Below, in pieces: positions 7,563-16,083 of a stretch of 46,177 nucleotides of DNA. The translations under genes were made by a program, and so were the position numbers. Location: contig JAAHGS010000003.1 of assembly GCA_010692645.1 (NCBI GenBank), positions 156,715 to 202,891 of the forward strand. The letters run 5' to 3'. Each line of letters starts with the position of its first letter. Position 1 is the stretch's first letter. The notes beneath the pieces were generated by a model, which saw only the letters and a list, made by a program, of their open reading frames with translations, was not told the origin of the DNA and did not search any database. This DNA comes from Symploca sp. SIO2E9. Its GTDB lineage: Bacteria; Cyanobacteriota; Cyanobacteriia; Cyanobacteriales; Coleofasciculaceae.

Positions 7563-9754
7563 GTGCTACTACTGTTACACATCCCCCTTTATCAACATTT
7601 CTGAGTGAAATTTTACCCTTATCTATCTCACAACTAAACTTATCTTGTTTTCGATTAATCCCTGACATCGATCAGGAAGATGGCAACCGTTTAAGCTTTC
7701 ATCTGAGTCTGAACATACTCAGAATGGTAGTCATTTGGGATCAAGGATATTTCTATACTCTGGGTAAACCTAATACGGATAAATTTCTTCAAGATGAATG
7801 GCAATATACACTAGAAGATGTTCAAGAAAAACTACCAGACTATAGCGATCGCTATTATTCAATCGAACTGCTAAATCAATTCCAAGTGACGCCAGATATC
7901 CTATCTAAACTAGCGTCTCAAGTTTTAAAAAAAACTGAATTTATTTCACCACATGCTATTACACCTCAGCGTAATGTTGTAGTGAGGCGCGAGCTGGACT
8001 TTTGGGCAGAAACCATTGAACTAAAATCACAATTAAAACCTGCTCTAAGTTTTACGGTTCGCAGCAGTATCTTATACCAGGGTAATTTAGAGAAGTTTTA
8101 CCAAAATAATCCTGAAAAGTCTTTGATTGGTTTGTCTGTTAGAGATTTTGAATTAAAAGGTAACGGCATTATCGTACAACTGCCTGGAACCGTCGGACAA
8201 CATCGAGAAAAACTAATCAACAAGGCTACTCGTGAAAGTAGTAAAAAAGCACTTCGGGATGCACCAGATAACCAACCTCTGGTTACTGTAGAATTTAAGA
8301 ATAGGAAGCAACGAGATTATCCGTTAGTGCTTTTACGCCCCTGTATCACCCCTGAAACTGCTGACAGGTTTGAGGTGGAATATGGGAAGTTGCTCAAAGC
8401 AACCAAGATTCCTTTCCATGAACGACAACAACTTTTAATTGATTATAAGAAAACAGCTGAAACAGCTTTGGATGAGTATGGATTTAGTTTAGAGCGCTGT
8501 ATCAATAACCGGGAGTACCCAACTTTATTCTGGCAACCACCATCTCCCCTCAAGAACACTCCTATACTCTTTGGGAGAAATTTCAAGGGGACCCGAGCTA
8601 AAATTCTGGAGGGATTGTCTAAGGGTGGGGTTTACCGTCGGCACAATATTTATTGTTCTCCATCAACAAAGATTAGCATTGGAGCATTAAAACTTTGTAA
8701 TGCAGAGCTAAATCCTTTTTTAAATGAAGTTCAGCAGCGCTTAAAAACCTATGGATTTAACAGTGAGATTCTTCTGAAAAAACATTTATCAATCAGTGAT
8801 GGTGCCAATGGCAGAGCAGAAGTAGATAGAAATGTAGATGAATTCATCGAGATTCCTCATGATATTGTCTTAACATTTTTACCCCAAAGTGACCGTAATG
8901 CCGATCAAGAAGATGGCGGCAGTCTTTACCATCGAATTTACTCACGACTAGTTCGACGGCAGATAGCTAGCCAAATAATTTATGCTGATACCTTAACTAA
9001 AGTTCAGTCTAAATACATCCTTAATCAGGTTATTCCTGGGATTCTGGCAAAACTAGGCAATTTACCCTTTGTGCTAGCTGAAGAGCTAGAGATTGCTGAT
9101 TATTTCCTGGGTTTAGATATTTCGAGACAGTCTAAGCAAAAGTTACCTGGAACCAAAAATGCCTGTGCAAGCATTCGTCTGTATAAAAAAAGAGGCGAGT
9201 TTCTTCGCTATCAGCTAGAAGATGCCTTAATTGATGGAGAAGAAATTCCTCAAAAATTTCTAGAGACATTGCTACGAGAAACTGAACTAAGAGGCAAAAC
9301 AGTCTTAATTTACCGAGACGGGCGTTTTCGTGGCAAAGAAACGAAGAATTTGTGTGAATGGGCAAGGGCAATCGGCTCTAAGTTTATTCTGGTAGAGTGT
9401 TCTAAATCTTGTATTCCCCGACTATACAATCTGAATCAGAAAGTTATTAGTGCACCAGAGCAAGGTTTGGCGTTGCGCTTATCCTCTCGTGAAGCAATTT
9501 TAGTAACTACTGATGTTTATCAGAAAGTTGGTTTAGCTCGTCCCCTACGTTTGAAAGTACACCCAGAAGGACATCAAGCCCCCATTAACGCAGTTATCGA
9601 AACTACTTTAAAACTTACCCTACTCCATTATGGAGGACTACAATCACCTCGCTTGCCAATGCCGCTCTATGGCTCAGATCGTATGGCAAAATTACGCTTA
9701 AAGGGAATTTATCCTACAAGTTTACTAGAAGGCGATCGCCAATTTTGGTTATAG
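7559..9754 (+). CDS. Prokaryotic Argonaute, long form, catalytic tetrad intact
   Basis: A 731-residue long prokaryotic Argonaute, a family that uses a small nucleic acid guide to cut complementary targets. The PIWI domain fills the last 300 or so residues. The tetrad can be read as Asp520 (LGLDISR), Glu554 (QLEDAL), Asp587 (IYRDGRF) and Asp707 (YGSDRMA). The spacings of +34, +67 and +187 are close to those of Thermus Argonaute, so slicer activity is expected. The N-terminal half should hold the N, PAZ-like and MID regions but is too divergent for me to place them. Expressed with the upstream Cas4-like nuclease through an ATGA overlap. Likely role: defence against plasmids or phage, or genome maintenance, as reported for cyanobacterial Argonautes. 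Confidence 0.92.
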   Translation: MSATTVTHPPLSTFLSEILPLSISQLNLSCFRLIPDIDQEDGNRLSFHLSLNILRMVVIWDQGYFYTLGKPNTDKFLQDEWQYTLEDVQEKLPDYSDRYYSIELLNQFQVTPDILSKLASQVLKKTEFISPHAITPQRNVVVRRELDFWAETIELKSQLKPALSFTVRSSILYQGNLEKFYQNNPEKSLIGLSVRDFELKGNGIIVQLPGTVGQHREKLINKATRESSKKALRDAPDNQPLVTVEFKNRKQRDYPLVLLRPCITPETADRFEVEYGKLLKATKIPFHERQQLLIDYKKTAETALDEYGFSLERCINNREYPTLFWQPPSPLKNTPILFGRNFKGTRAKILEGLSKGGVYRRHNIYCSPSTKISIGALKLCNAELNPFLNEVQQRLKTYGFNSEILLKKHLSISDGANGRAEVDRNVDEFIEIPHDIVLTFLPQSDRNADQEDGGSLYHRIYSRLVRRQIASQIIYADTLTKVQSKYILNQVIPGILAKLGNLPFVLAEELEIADYFLGLDISRQSKQKLPGTKNACASIRLYKKRGEFLRYQLEDALIDGEEIPQKFLETLLRETELRGKTVLIYRDGRFRGKETKNLCEWARAIGSKFILVECSKSCIPRLYNLNQKVISAPEQGLALRLSSREAILVTTDVYQKVGLARPLRLKVHPEGHQAPINAVIETTLKLTLLHYGGLQSPRLPMPLYGSDRMAKLRLKGIYPTSLLEGDRQFWL

Positions 9755-9783
9755 TTTCAGAAAATTTGGTTAATCTTAGAGCA

Positions 9784-9815
9784 TCCATGAACCATAAGCA
9801 ATGAAGCATGAGGCT
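9784..9815. repeat. Heptamer repeat remnant near ATGAACC
   Basis: ATGAACC, ATAAGCA, ATGAAGC and ATGAGGC follow each other at 7-bp spacing. The first in-frame ATG of the downstream dihydroorotase homologue (9808) lies inside this repeat, which argues against it being the real start. Confidence 0.6.
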
Positions 9816-9849
9816 TGATAAGGTGGTATTGTGCCCATTATTAAACCGC

Positions 9850-11115
9850 ATGGATAGTGAACTGCTCCAACAAGTCCGGGTTTTAGACCCAGTTTCCGAA
9901 AAAGATTTCTTGGCTGATGTTCTCATCGTAGATGGCTTGATCAAGACAGTTGAAACTAAAATTACTGATTTGCCTACAGATACAAAGGTGCGAAATTGTC
10001 AGGGACTAATTTTAGGCCCTGGTTTGGTAGATCTCTATAGCCATTCTGGGGAACCGGGACATGAGGAAAGAGAAACTTGGTTATCACTCCTCAAGGCTGG
10101 GGCAGCTGGTGGCTTTACAAGGCTGGCAATTTTGCCCGATACTTTACCACCCTTAGACAACCCATCTGGATTAGCCCGGTTACATCAGCAACAGTTATGG
10201 GAATCAGAAACTCCCTTACCACACCTCTATTGTTGGGGCTCCCTAACTGTCAGTGTCCAAGGGCAACAAATGACAGAACTAGCGGAATTAGCAGCAGCAG
10301 GGGTTGTGGGCTTTGCAGATGGGCATCCACTCTCTACTTTGGCACTAATGCGGCGTTTATTAGAATATTTGCAACTCCTCAATAAGCCAGTGGCGCTGGT
10401 GCCTTGTGACCCTCAGTTAACTGATAAGGGGGTGATGCGAGAAGGTGTAAATTCTATTCGCCTCGGTTTGCCAGGGAGCCCTGCGATTGCCGAATCCAGT
10501 GCGATTGCTTCTATTTTAGAGGTGGTAGCAGCTGTTGGTACGCCAGTACATCTAATGCGTATCTCTACCAATCGAGGCGTAGAGCTAATCTCTGAAGCCA
10601 AGGCACGAGGATTGCCAGTGAGTGCCAGTACTACTTGGATGCACCTGCTCTTGAATACTGAAGACTTGGATAGTTACAACCCAAGTTTGCATCTAGAACC
10701 CCCCTTGGGCAACCCAGATGACCAAATTGCCCTAATTCAGGGTATAAAAGAGGGAATTATTGATGCGATCGCTATTGACCACACTCCCTACAGCTACGAA
10801 GAAAAAACCCTACCTTTTGCTGAAGCCCCTCCGGGTGCGATTGGTTTAGAGTTAGCTTTGCCTTTGCTCTGGTATAATCTGGTTGAGACAGGTGAGTGCT
10901 CGGCTTTGCAATTGTGGCGTAGTCTTAGCACAAATCCGGCAATTTGTCTACATCAAACTCCAGCTACAATTATCCCTAATCAACCTGCTGAGCTAGTTTT
11001 GTTCAATCCTCAGCAGGTTTGGCAAGTTGATAGATACCAACTAAAGTCCCTATCTGCCAATACTCCCTACCTAGGTAAGCAGATAACAGGTTGCGTAGTT
11101 AAAACTTGGTGTTGA
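9850..11115 (+). CDS. Dihydroorotase-like protein, probable pseudoenzyme
   Basis: A 421-residue amidohydrolase homologous along its length to the active-looking dihydroorotase at 12759-14093. Most metal ligands are gone. HxHFREPG has become YSHSGEPG, losing the first His and the substrate-binding Arg. The carbamylated Lys of GIKIFMG is replaced in GVVGFADG. VHAED becomes VPCDP, and ILHLST becomes LMRIST. Only the Asp-His of IDHTPY remains. It should not catalyse the reaction, and may be a structural partner of aspartate carbamoyltransferase, as inactive PyrC-like subunits are elsewhere; that is inference. I prefer ATG 9850 (MDSELLQQVRVLDP) over the in-frame ATG 9808, which falls in a heptamer repeat and adds 14 non-homologous residues. 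Confidence 0.85.
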   Translation: MDSELLQQVRVLDPVSEKDFLADVLIVDGLIKTVETKITDLPTDTKVRNCQGLILGPGLVDLYSHSGEPGHEERETWLSLLKAGAAGGFTRLAILPDTLPPLDNPSGLARLHQQQLWESETPLPHLYCWGSLTVSVQGQQMTELAELAAAGVVGFADGHPLSTLALMRRLLEYLQLLNKPVALVPCDPQLTDKGVMREGVNSIRLGLPGSPAIAESSAIASILEVVAAVGTPVHLMRISTNRGVELISEAKARGLPVSASTTWMHLLLNTEDLDSYNPSLHLEPPLGNPDDQIALIQGIKEGIIDAIAIDHTPYSYEEKTLPFAEAPPGAIGLELALPLLWYNLVETGECSALQLWRSLSTNPAICLHQTPATIIPNQPAELVLFNPQQVWQVDRYQLKSLSANTPYLGKQITGCVVKTWC

Positions 11116-11120
11116 TGCAA

Positions 11121-11142
11121 CCTGGTTCATGGTTCATAGTTC
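11121..11142. repeat. Heptamer repeat GGTTCAT (three units)
   Basis: GGTTCAT, GGTTCAT and AGTTCAT in a row just after the dihydroorotase homologue. A related inverted segment (AACTATGAAC) lies near 11190-11200, so the block can form a weak stem. Confidence 0.55.
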
Positions 11143-11219
11143 ATTGAGTAGTAGTTGAGGAGAAGTGGAATACAAACCCAATGAACAATCAACTATGAAC
11201 GAGAGAATTTAACCTTCAA

Positions 11220-11272
11220 TCGTGAGAAGTCCTACTCCTACCACGAAGTGGAGGTGTCAGGATGAATCACGA
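11220..11272. repeat. Imperfect palindrome
   Basis: TCGTGA at the left pairs with TCACGA at the right, with inner arms TCCT/AGGA and ACCTCCAC-like sequences around a CCACGAAGTGG core. It could be a stem-loop terminator for the upstream gene or an insertion-sequence relic. No T-run follows. Confidence 0.45.
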
Positions 11273-11389
11273 ACCGGCTCTGGCATATTATTAGATTTCA
11301 TGTGCTATCATAAGTGCCGTAGGTGTAACCCAATTTAAATGCAGAAATGCAGCCTACGAATACAAAAGAAATCTCTAACAATAAGTCCC

Positions 11390-11482
11390 TAGGGCGTAGG
11401 GCTTCAAAGCTCAGTCAATGTCGTCAAAGACGAGTCGCTGAGAAGCCGACACTTACTCGCTAGAGAAGTGTGGGTGCGTCAC
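11390..11482 (+). mobile_element. Probable orphan right end of an IS200/IS605-type (TnpB) element
   Basis: The stretch GGGCTTCAAAGCTCAGTCAA, then AAGACGAGTCGCTGAGAAGCC, then a small stem (ACACTT/AAGTGT) and a terminal GTCAC resembles, from memory, the conserved right end found downstream of tnpB genes in cyanobacteria. In such elements this end also encodes the omega-RNA scaffold. No tnpA or tnpB remains here. The end abuts the stop codon of the signal peptidase gene on the other strand. A library search would settle this. Confidence 0.45.
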
Positions 11483-11982
11483 AACTGACCAAACCGATTT
11501 AAAGGCCAGAAACGGATTGCTGCTCGACCAATAATGTGATCACGAGGGATAAATCCCCAGTTGTGAGAGTCATAGCTATGGTTGCGGTTATCTCCCAGTA
11601 CCAAATACTCGCCCGGTGGCACTTCTACAGGACCATAGCGGTATTCTGGCTTCTCTTCTAAATAGTTTTCCCACAGGGGTTGCCCGTTAATATAAACTCG
11701 TCCCCCTTTGACTTCTACCTTATCACCAGGGAGACCAATTACACGCTTGATCATGGCGTCTGTGTAATTTTGCTGCTTGAGGACTTCTGTCGGTTCAAAT
11801 ACCACAACTGCCCCCCGTTGTGGTTTACTGAATTTGTAACTTAATTTGTCAATAATCAAGCGGTCATTGAGTTGTAGGGTTGGTAGCATTGATTCGGAAG
11901 GGATGTAGCGTGGTTCTGCTACAAAAAAGCGAAGCCCCAAAACTAAAAAGAGGGTGAAACTAATTGTCTTAATTGTTTCCAT
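11479..11982 (-). CDS. lepB: Signal peptidase I (short form)
   Basis: Cleaves signal peptides from exported proteins at the membrane surface. The 167-residue protein has one N-terminal membrane segment (about residues 5-20). The catalytic dyad is Ser31 in PSESMLPTL and Lys79 in [11 protein letters not shown], and the C-terminal signature is [14 protein letters not shown]. It is short but complete, ending [10 protein letters not shown]. It follows the related gene at 11994-12599 by 11 bp on the same strand, so the two are probably cotranscribed tandem paralogues. The stop codon lies against a possible insertion-sequence end, which may have replaced the last codon or two. Confidence 0.92.
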   Translation of the reverse strand: METIKTISFTLFLVLGLRFFVAEPRYIPSESMLPTLQLNDRLIIDKLSYKFSKPQRGAVVVFEPTEVLKQQNYTDAMIKRVIGLPGDKVEVKGGRVYINGQPLWENYLEEKPEYRYGPVEVPPGEYLVLGDNRNHSYDSHNWGFIPRDHIIGRAAIRFWPLNRFGQL

Positions 11983-11993
11983 GAGTTACCTCC

Positions 11994-12599
11994 TCACTCG
12001 GGAGTTATCGGATAAACTGGGTCTTTGTTAAGTCCTCCAACACTATTGAGAGGCCAGAAGCGGACGATGGCTTTACCAATAATATTGTCTCGGGGTACTA
12101 AACCCCAACAACGGCTGTCATAGCTACTTTGGCGATTATCTCCCAGTACTAGGTAGGAATCAGAGGGCACAGTTACTGCTTTCGATAGGTAGTAAGACGA
12201 TTGGTTATTGGAGTTATGACAAACATCAATGATTGTTTTCTGCCCTTGGTCGAGATATTTTTCTACCAGTGGTTGATTATTAACGTAAACTTTGCCATCC
12301 TGAAGTTCTACTTTATCTCCGGGTAGACCAATCACGCGCTTAATGAAAGCATCCTTGAAATTTTGCTTCTTGAGGGTGTCAGTGGGGCGAAACACCACTA
12401 CATCTCCTCGCTTGGGGTCCTGGAAGCGATAACTAACTTTGTCAATAATCAAGCGGTCATTTATTTGTAGCGTTGGCAACATTGAGCCAGAAGGAATCCA
12501 GCGTGCTTCTGCAACTAAAGTGCGAATTCCTAGGGCGAGAACTGCGCTTAAAGCAATTGTCTTCAATCCTTCTATCCAGGGATTTTCTCTCTTAGTCAT
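11994..12599 (-). CDS. lepB: Signal peptidase I (long form)
   Basis: A second leader peptidase of about 201 residues. It has a membrane anchor ([14 protein letters not shown]), catalytic Ser in PSGSMLPTL, Lys in [11 protein letters not shown], and [14 protein letters not shown]. Compared with the downstream paralogue it has an insertion of about 25 residues ([16 protein letters not shown]) between the conserved boxes and a longer C-terminus. The ATG at 12597-12599 (MTKRENPW) is preferred to an in-frame ATG seven codons earlier, because family members begin just before the membrane anchor. Two paralogous signal peptidases are common in cyanobacteria, where they may divide thylakoid and plasma-membrane substrates; I cannot say which is which. 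Confidence 0.92.
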   Translation of the reverse strand: MTKRENPWIEGLKTIALSAVLALGIRTLVAEARWIPSGSMLPTLQINDRLIIDKVSYRFQDPKRGDVVVFRPTDTLKKQNFKDAFIKRVIGLPGDKVELQDGKVYVNNQPLVEKYLDQGQKTIIDVCHNSNNQSSYYLSKAVTVPSDSYLVLGDNRQSSYDSRCWGLVPRDNIIGKAIVRFWPLNSVGGLNKDPVYPITPE

Positions 12600-12758
12600 A
12601 AGCTTGAAAATGTAATACAATTAAGAGTAAAGAGTAAAAAGGCAAAAAACAAATTAGTTCTCTAGTTTTCTCATAACAAAAAAAACAGTTTATAAAACTA
12701 TCTGTAGAAAATTTTTAATATTAAGTATTGAAACAAGGTTACATCCTAACATTCTACT

Positions 12759-14093
12759 ATGCCCTCTGACTTCTGCCTGTTGCTCCGCCAAGCTCGTATT
12801 CTCCTCCCTAGTGGTAAATTTTTACTGGGAGATGTTCAAACCTGCGGTAGAAAAATCTCTCAAGTTGGACCGCAAATATCAACTTCCGTAGATATGGAAA
12901 TAGACGCAACGGGTTTAACTTTGTTGCCTGGTGTGATTGATCCGCAGGTACATTTTCGGGAACCGGGGCTTGAGCATAAAGAAGATCTATTTACTGCTAG
13001 TTGTGCTTGTGCCAAGGGCGGGGTAACCTCTTTTCTGGAGATGCCCAATACTCGCCCCCTAACTATCACCCAGGAAGCACTCGATGATAAATTGCAGCGG
13101 GCAGCAAGTAAGTGCTTAGTAAATTATGGCTTTTTTATTGGGGCAACACCAGCGAATCTGCCAGATTTGCGCGATGCTAAGCCCACTTGCGGGATTAAAA
13201 TTTTTATGGGTTCGGCTCACGGTGATTTGTTGGTTGATCACGAGGCGGTGTTAGAACCAATTTTTGCACAAGGTAAGCGCTTAATTGCAGTTCATGCCGA
13301 AGATCAGGCTAGAATTAATCAGCGACGGCTGGAATTTGCTGGAATTACTGATCCGGCAATTCATTCCCAGATTCAGGATAGTCAAGCGGCTCTCAATGCT
13401 ACTAAGTTGGCACTGAAGTTATCTAAGAAATATCAGCGACGTTTGCATATTCTTCACCTTTCCACTGCTGAAGAAGCAGACTTACTGCGGCAGGACAAGC
13501 CTAGTTGGGTTACTGCGGAAGTGACTCCTCAACATTTGTTACTCAATAGCAGTGCTTATGAGCAAATGGGTACTTTGGCACAGATGAATCCGCCTTTGCG
13601 GGCGCTCCACGATAATCAAGTACTATGGCAAGCACTATTAGATGGTGTTATTGATTTTATTGCTACCGATCATGCTCCCCACACCTTGGCAGAGAAAGGT
13701 AAGGTCTATCCTAACACTCCTTCGGGAATGCCAGGGGTGGAAACCTCGCTACCACTGATGCTGACTCAGGCAATGCAGGGGCGTTGTAGTATTGCTCAAG
13801 TTTCTAATTGGATGTCTACAGCGCCCGCTAAAGCTTATTCTATTCCTAAAAAAGGTGCGATCGCTCCTGGCTATGATGCGGATTTAGTACTTGTGGATTT
13901 GGAGAATTACCGCCCGGTTTTGCGGGAGGAAGTGTTAAGTAAATGCGGTTGGAATCCTTTTGAAGGCTGGAAGCTCACGGGATGGCCTGTGATGACTATT
14001 GTTGGCGGGCAGATTGTTTATGAGCGAGGGCAATTGCATACAGAGGTGCGTGGTGAAGCTTTGAGTTTTGGGGATGGGGAGATAGGGAGATAG
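12759..14093 (+). CDS. pyrC: Dihydroorotase
   Basis: Closes carbamoyl-aspartate to dihydroorotate in pyrimidine synthesis. The 444-residue protein keeps the expected active-site blocks: IDPQVHFREPG (a Q-x-H version of the usual HxH, seen in one dihydroorotase subfamily), GIKIFMGSAHG with the carbamylated Lys, AVHAEDQ, HILHLSTAEE, TAEVTPQHL and ATDHAPHTLAEK. It is the likely catalytic partner of the degenerate homologue at 9850-11115. The last residues (GDGEIGR) and the stop codon are encoded by an octamer repeat (GGGGAGAT), so the C-terminus has been remodelled by repeat growth. It converges on the coiled-coil gene only 8 bp away. Confidence 0.93.
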   Translation: MPSDFCLLLRQARILLPSGKFLLGDVQTCGRKISQVGPQISTSVDMEIDATGLTLLPGVIDPQVHFREPGLEHKEDLFTASCACAKGGVTSFLEMPNTRPLTITQEALDDKLQRAASKCLVNYGFFIGATPANLPDLRDAKPTCGIKIFMGSAHGDLLVDHEAVLEPIFAQGKRLIAVHAEDQARINQRRLEFAGITDPAIHSQIQDSQAALNATKLALKLSKKYQRRLHILHLSTAEEADLLRQDKPSWVTAEVTPQHLLLNSSAYEQMGTLAQMNPPLRALHDNQVLWQALLDGVIDFIATDHAPHTLAEKGKVYPNTPSGMPGVETSLPLMLTQAMQGRCSIAQVSNWMSTAPAKAYSIPKKGAIAPGYDADLVLVDLENYRPVLREEVLSKCGWNPFEGWKLTGWPVMTIVGGQIVYERGQLHTEVRGEALSFGDGEIGR

Positions 14094-14101
14094 GGATTCT
14101 T

Positions 14102-15100
14102 TCAATCTCGATTTTGCCTAAGCAGATAATCCAAAACCCGATCAATTCGTTCCAGCGCCGCACTATTAGAGCGTTGGTTTTCAAGGCTAGCCCTTTGGAA
14201 TTCCTGGGTAGATTTTTGGAATTCTTGTAACTGAGACTGGAATGCTTGATCGTTGCGGGTTAACATCTGCGCAATTGCTTCTAGTCTTTCAGTCTGCCCC
14301 TCTAGTCTGTTTAATCTTTCGGCTTGTTGATTAAACAGTCGCTGAGCTTCAAAGACAAAGGAATCTACACGTTCAGATAGTCGATCTATCTTAGCTTGAG
14401 ATTGAATCTGTGACTCAAATAGTTGATCTATGTGAGTTTGAGACTGAGCCTGTGCCTCAAATAACTGATCTATGTGAGTTTGAGATTGAGTCTGTACCTC
14501 AAATAACTGATCTATCTTAGCTTGAGATTGAGCCTGTGACTCAAATAGTTGATCTATGTGAGTTTGAGAGTGAGCCTGTGACTCAAATAGTTGATCTATG
14601 TGAGTTTGAGAGTGAGCCTGTGCCTCAAATAACTGATCTATGTGAGTTTGAGAGTGAGCCTGTGCCTCAAATAACTGATCTATGTGAGTTTGAGAGTGAG
14701 CCTGTACCTCAAATAGCTGATCTATGTGAGTTTGAGAGTGAGCCTGTACCTCAAATAGCTGATCTATGTGAGTTTGAGATTGAGTCTGTGCCTCAAATAG
14801 TTGATCTATGTGAGTTTGAGATTGAGTCTGTACCTCAAATAGTTGATTGAATTGAGCTTGGCTTCTTGCTTGAGCATCCGTCAGCGAGTCAACTTTTACA
14901 GCTAGCTGATCTAAGTGAACTTGAGTTTGCTCGCTTCTTTGGTTGGCTGATTCTGCATAACCAGCTAACGAATCTACACGTTCAGATAACCGATCTATTC
15001 TTTGGTTGGCTGATTCTGCATAACGAGCTGCTGACATCAACAGTTCTTTGACTGTTTCAAATTCATCTTCTAAGCGATTTAGCCTCTGTTCTGTGGTCAT
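14102..15100 (-). CDS. Coiled-coil protein with tandem 14-residue repeats
   Basis: A soluble protein of 332 residues with no recognisable enzyme domain. It begins MTTEQRLNRLEDEFETVKEL, followed by ESANQRIDRLSERVDSL blocks. Then come about 11 copies of a 14-residue unit QTHIDQLFEAQAHS (two heptads), and a C-terminal coiled coil NRLEGQTERLEAIAQML ending LDYLLRQNRD. The repeats make a long continuous coiled coil likely, perhaps trimeric. I chose ATG 15098-15100, 16 codons into the longest frame, because coiled-coil homology starts there. Function unknown; possibly a scaffold or a cell-surface fibre, although no signal peptide is present. Out-of-frame ORFs on the other strand are products of the same repeat. 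Confidence 0.75.
   Translation of the reverse strand: MTTEQRLNRLEDEFETVKELLMSAARYAESANQRIDRLSERVDSLAGYAESANQRSEQTQVHLDQLAVKVDSLTDAQARSQAQFNQLFEVQTQSQTHIDQLFEAQTQSQTHIDQLFEVQAHSQTHIDQLFEVQAHSQTHIDQLFEAQAHSQTHIDQLFEAQAHSQTHIDQLFESQAHSQTHIDQLFESQAQSQAKIDQLFEVQTQSQTHIDQLFEAQAQSQTHIDQLFESQIQSQAKIDRLSERVDSFVFEAQRLFNQQAERLNRLEGQTERLEAIAQMLTRNDQAFQSQLQEFQKSTQEFQRASLENQRSNSAALERIDRVLDYLLRQNRD
14395..14850. repeat. 42-bp coding tandem repeat (about 11 copies)
   Basis: A unit that reads, on the plus strand, CTCAAATAGTTGATCTATGT, then GAGTTTGAGAGTGAGCCTGTG, repeats every 42 bp inside the coiled-coil gene. The middle copies are almost identical and the outer ones more diverged. This pattern fits growth from the centre by unequal crossing-over or slippage. 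The period is a multiple of 3, so copy number can change without a frameshift. Confidence 0.9.
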
Positions 15101-15394
15101 TTTTCTAGCCTCAAGCTTATCGAAATTAATATGGGTCAAATACCCCACCGTCTATACGGTGCCTAAAATTGATTGGGGTTAAATCCCCATCCAATTTATC
15201 TCCGCGTCCCCGTGTCTCCGTGTCCCCGCGTCTTTAATAACTTACCCCTCCTTGCTCTGAGTTCTGGTGGGAACTGCCGCCAGAGGTTCAAAAAAACATA
15301 ACACAATCTTGGGTAGAACGAAGTGAAACCCAACTCTAACTATTATATATGTTGGGTTTTGTTGCCTTAATCTAATCTACGAATAGTGCATCAG

Positions 15395-15470
15395 TTAATG
15401 TGCATTTTTATTACATATTTTCTGATTGAATTAGAATTCTTCTCTCCATTTCCCCATCTCCTTACTGTGC
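15395..15470 (+). repeat. Dispersed repeat with C-rich tail, copy 2 (degenerate)
   Basis: AATGTGCATTT, ATTTTCTGATTG and AGAATTCTTC, followed by CTCCATTTCCCCATCTCC, line up with the leaders at about 3045 and 46030. The C tail is short here. Confidence 0.5.
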
Positions 15471-15568
15471 TTTCCGATTTGTGTTTTTTTATTAAAACTT
15501 TTTGTTATTTTATATTAATTGTGATAAATTAAAAATGTTACAACAATTGCAGTTGCAACGCAGTCAGA

Positions 15569-15604
15569 AGCCAGCCCCTAGCTGTGGACAGGCGTGGGCT
15601 GGCT
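15569..15604 (+). promoter_or_regulatory. Stem-loop in the leader of the small gene
   Basis: AGCCAGCCC (15569-15577) and GGGCTGGCT (15596-15604) are perfect reverse complements around an 18-nt loop. The stem ends about 38 bp before the start codon and just upstream of a strong ribosome binding site. It could stabilise the mRNA or regulate translation. No T-run follows, so it is not a typical terminator. Confidence 0.5.
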
Positions 15605-15642
15605 CTGGCTCCTAATAACATAGAAAAGGAGTCATACTCATT

Positions 15643-15825
15643 ATGTACGATCAAAATAGCAATGAGCCTTGGGCAATTGTGCGTCTAATTACCCCGATGC
15701 AATGGGTGGTTATTACTCGCTATCGCAGTCGTGTAGATGCTGAAAGGAATTTGAGGTTATGCCGTCAACAAATTGCCGAAGTTAAGTTTGAACTAGTGTT
15801 TGATCCGCCTAATAATCAGGGTTGA
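15643..15825 (+). CDS. Small cyanobacterial protein of unknown function
   Basis: A 60-residue protein (MYDQNSNEPWAIVRL...) with no membrane segment. The pattern WAIVRL, then ITRYRSRVDAERNLRLCRQ, ending FELVFDP, resembles small conserved hypothetical proteins I have seen in cyanobacteria. It could adopt a beta-alpha-beta fold. A strong Shine-Dalgarno sequence (AAAGGAG) about 10 bp before the ATG and a GC-rich stem-loop in the leader argue that it is real and well translated. Function unknown. Confidence 0.7.
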   Translation: MYDQNSNEPWAIVRLITPMQWVVITRYRSRVDAERNLRLCRQQIAEVKFELVFDPPNNQG

Positions 15826-15855
15826 TTTTAGATTTTGCACTAGTTTCTTTACCCA

Positions 15856-15973
15856 CCTGGGGTTCAAACCCCAGGCTGATAGTTTAAGTCCTCTTTAAGA
15901 GGACTAAACGCTGATTTTTTTGAGTCCATTTTAATGGAATGAAAGCTATTAGCCCAGAGTTTGAACTCTGGGC
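15856..15973. repeat. Cluster of palindromes, copy 1
   Basis: Three perfect palindromes in a row: CCTGGGGTTCAAACCCCAGG (15856-15875), AGTCCTCTTTAAGAGGACT (15887-15905) and GCCCAGAG...CTCTGGGC (15952-15973), with a weaker TCCATT/AATGGA between. The first two recur in the same order and spacing at 43776-43825. The transcript would fold into a row of hairpins. Confidence 0.85.
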
Positions 15974-15999
15974 GAGAAAAGTAGTTTACTGAAAATAAT

Positions 16000-16044
16000 G
16001 TATTTGTAGATTGGTTTGGTTGCTTCAAACCAATCTACAAATAC
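16000..16044. repeat. 19-bp perfect inverted repeat, 7-nt loop
   Basis: GTATTTGTAGATTGGTTTG and its exact reverse complement are separated by GTTGCTT. It lies between convergent genes and could terminate transcription, but no T-run follows. It may equally be a REP-like palindrome. Confidence 0.75.
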
Positions 16045-16063
16045 TAAAGACAAATCTTCGTAA

Positions 16064-16083
16064 GGGCGCACAGCGGTGCGCCC
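16064..16083. repeat. GGGCGCAC...GTGCGCCC hairpin
   Basis: A perfect 8-bp stem with a 4-nt loop, followed by CCTACCC. The same hairpin closes the 17-bp array near 44620-44643, so this looks like the unexpanded form of that repeat. Confidence 0.75.

Larger units (their letters stand above)
15149..15642. other. Intergenic region with repeats, no protein gene
   Basis: Contains a decayed octamer-like run (about 15200-15232, CCGCGTCCCCGTGTCTCCGT), GTTGGGTTT-type inverted pieces (about 15310-15355), a leader-plus-C-tail repeat copy (15395-15470), and the likely promoter of the small gene at 15643 in the AT-rich stretch 15480-15540. Confidence 0.55.

Noticed and set aside
14536-14850. 104-codon plus-strand ORF
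   Set aside because: Antisense shadow of the 42-bp repeat in the coiled-coil gene.
16000-16044. Rho-independent terminator between the small gene and the STAND gene
   Set aside because: The stem is strong but no T-run follows on either strand, so I list it only as an inverted repeat.
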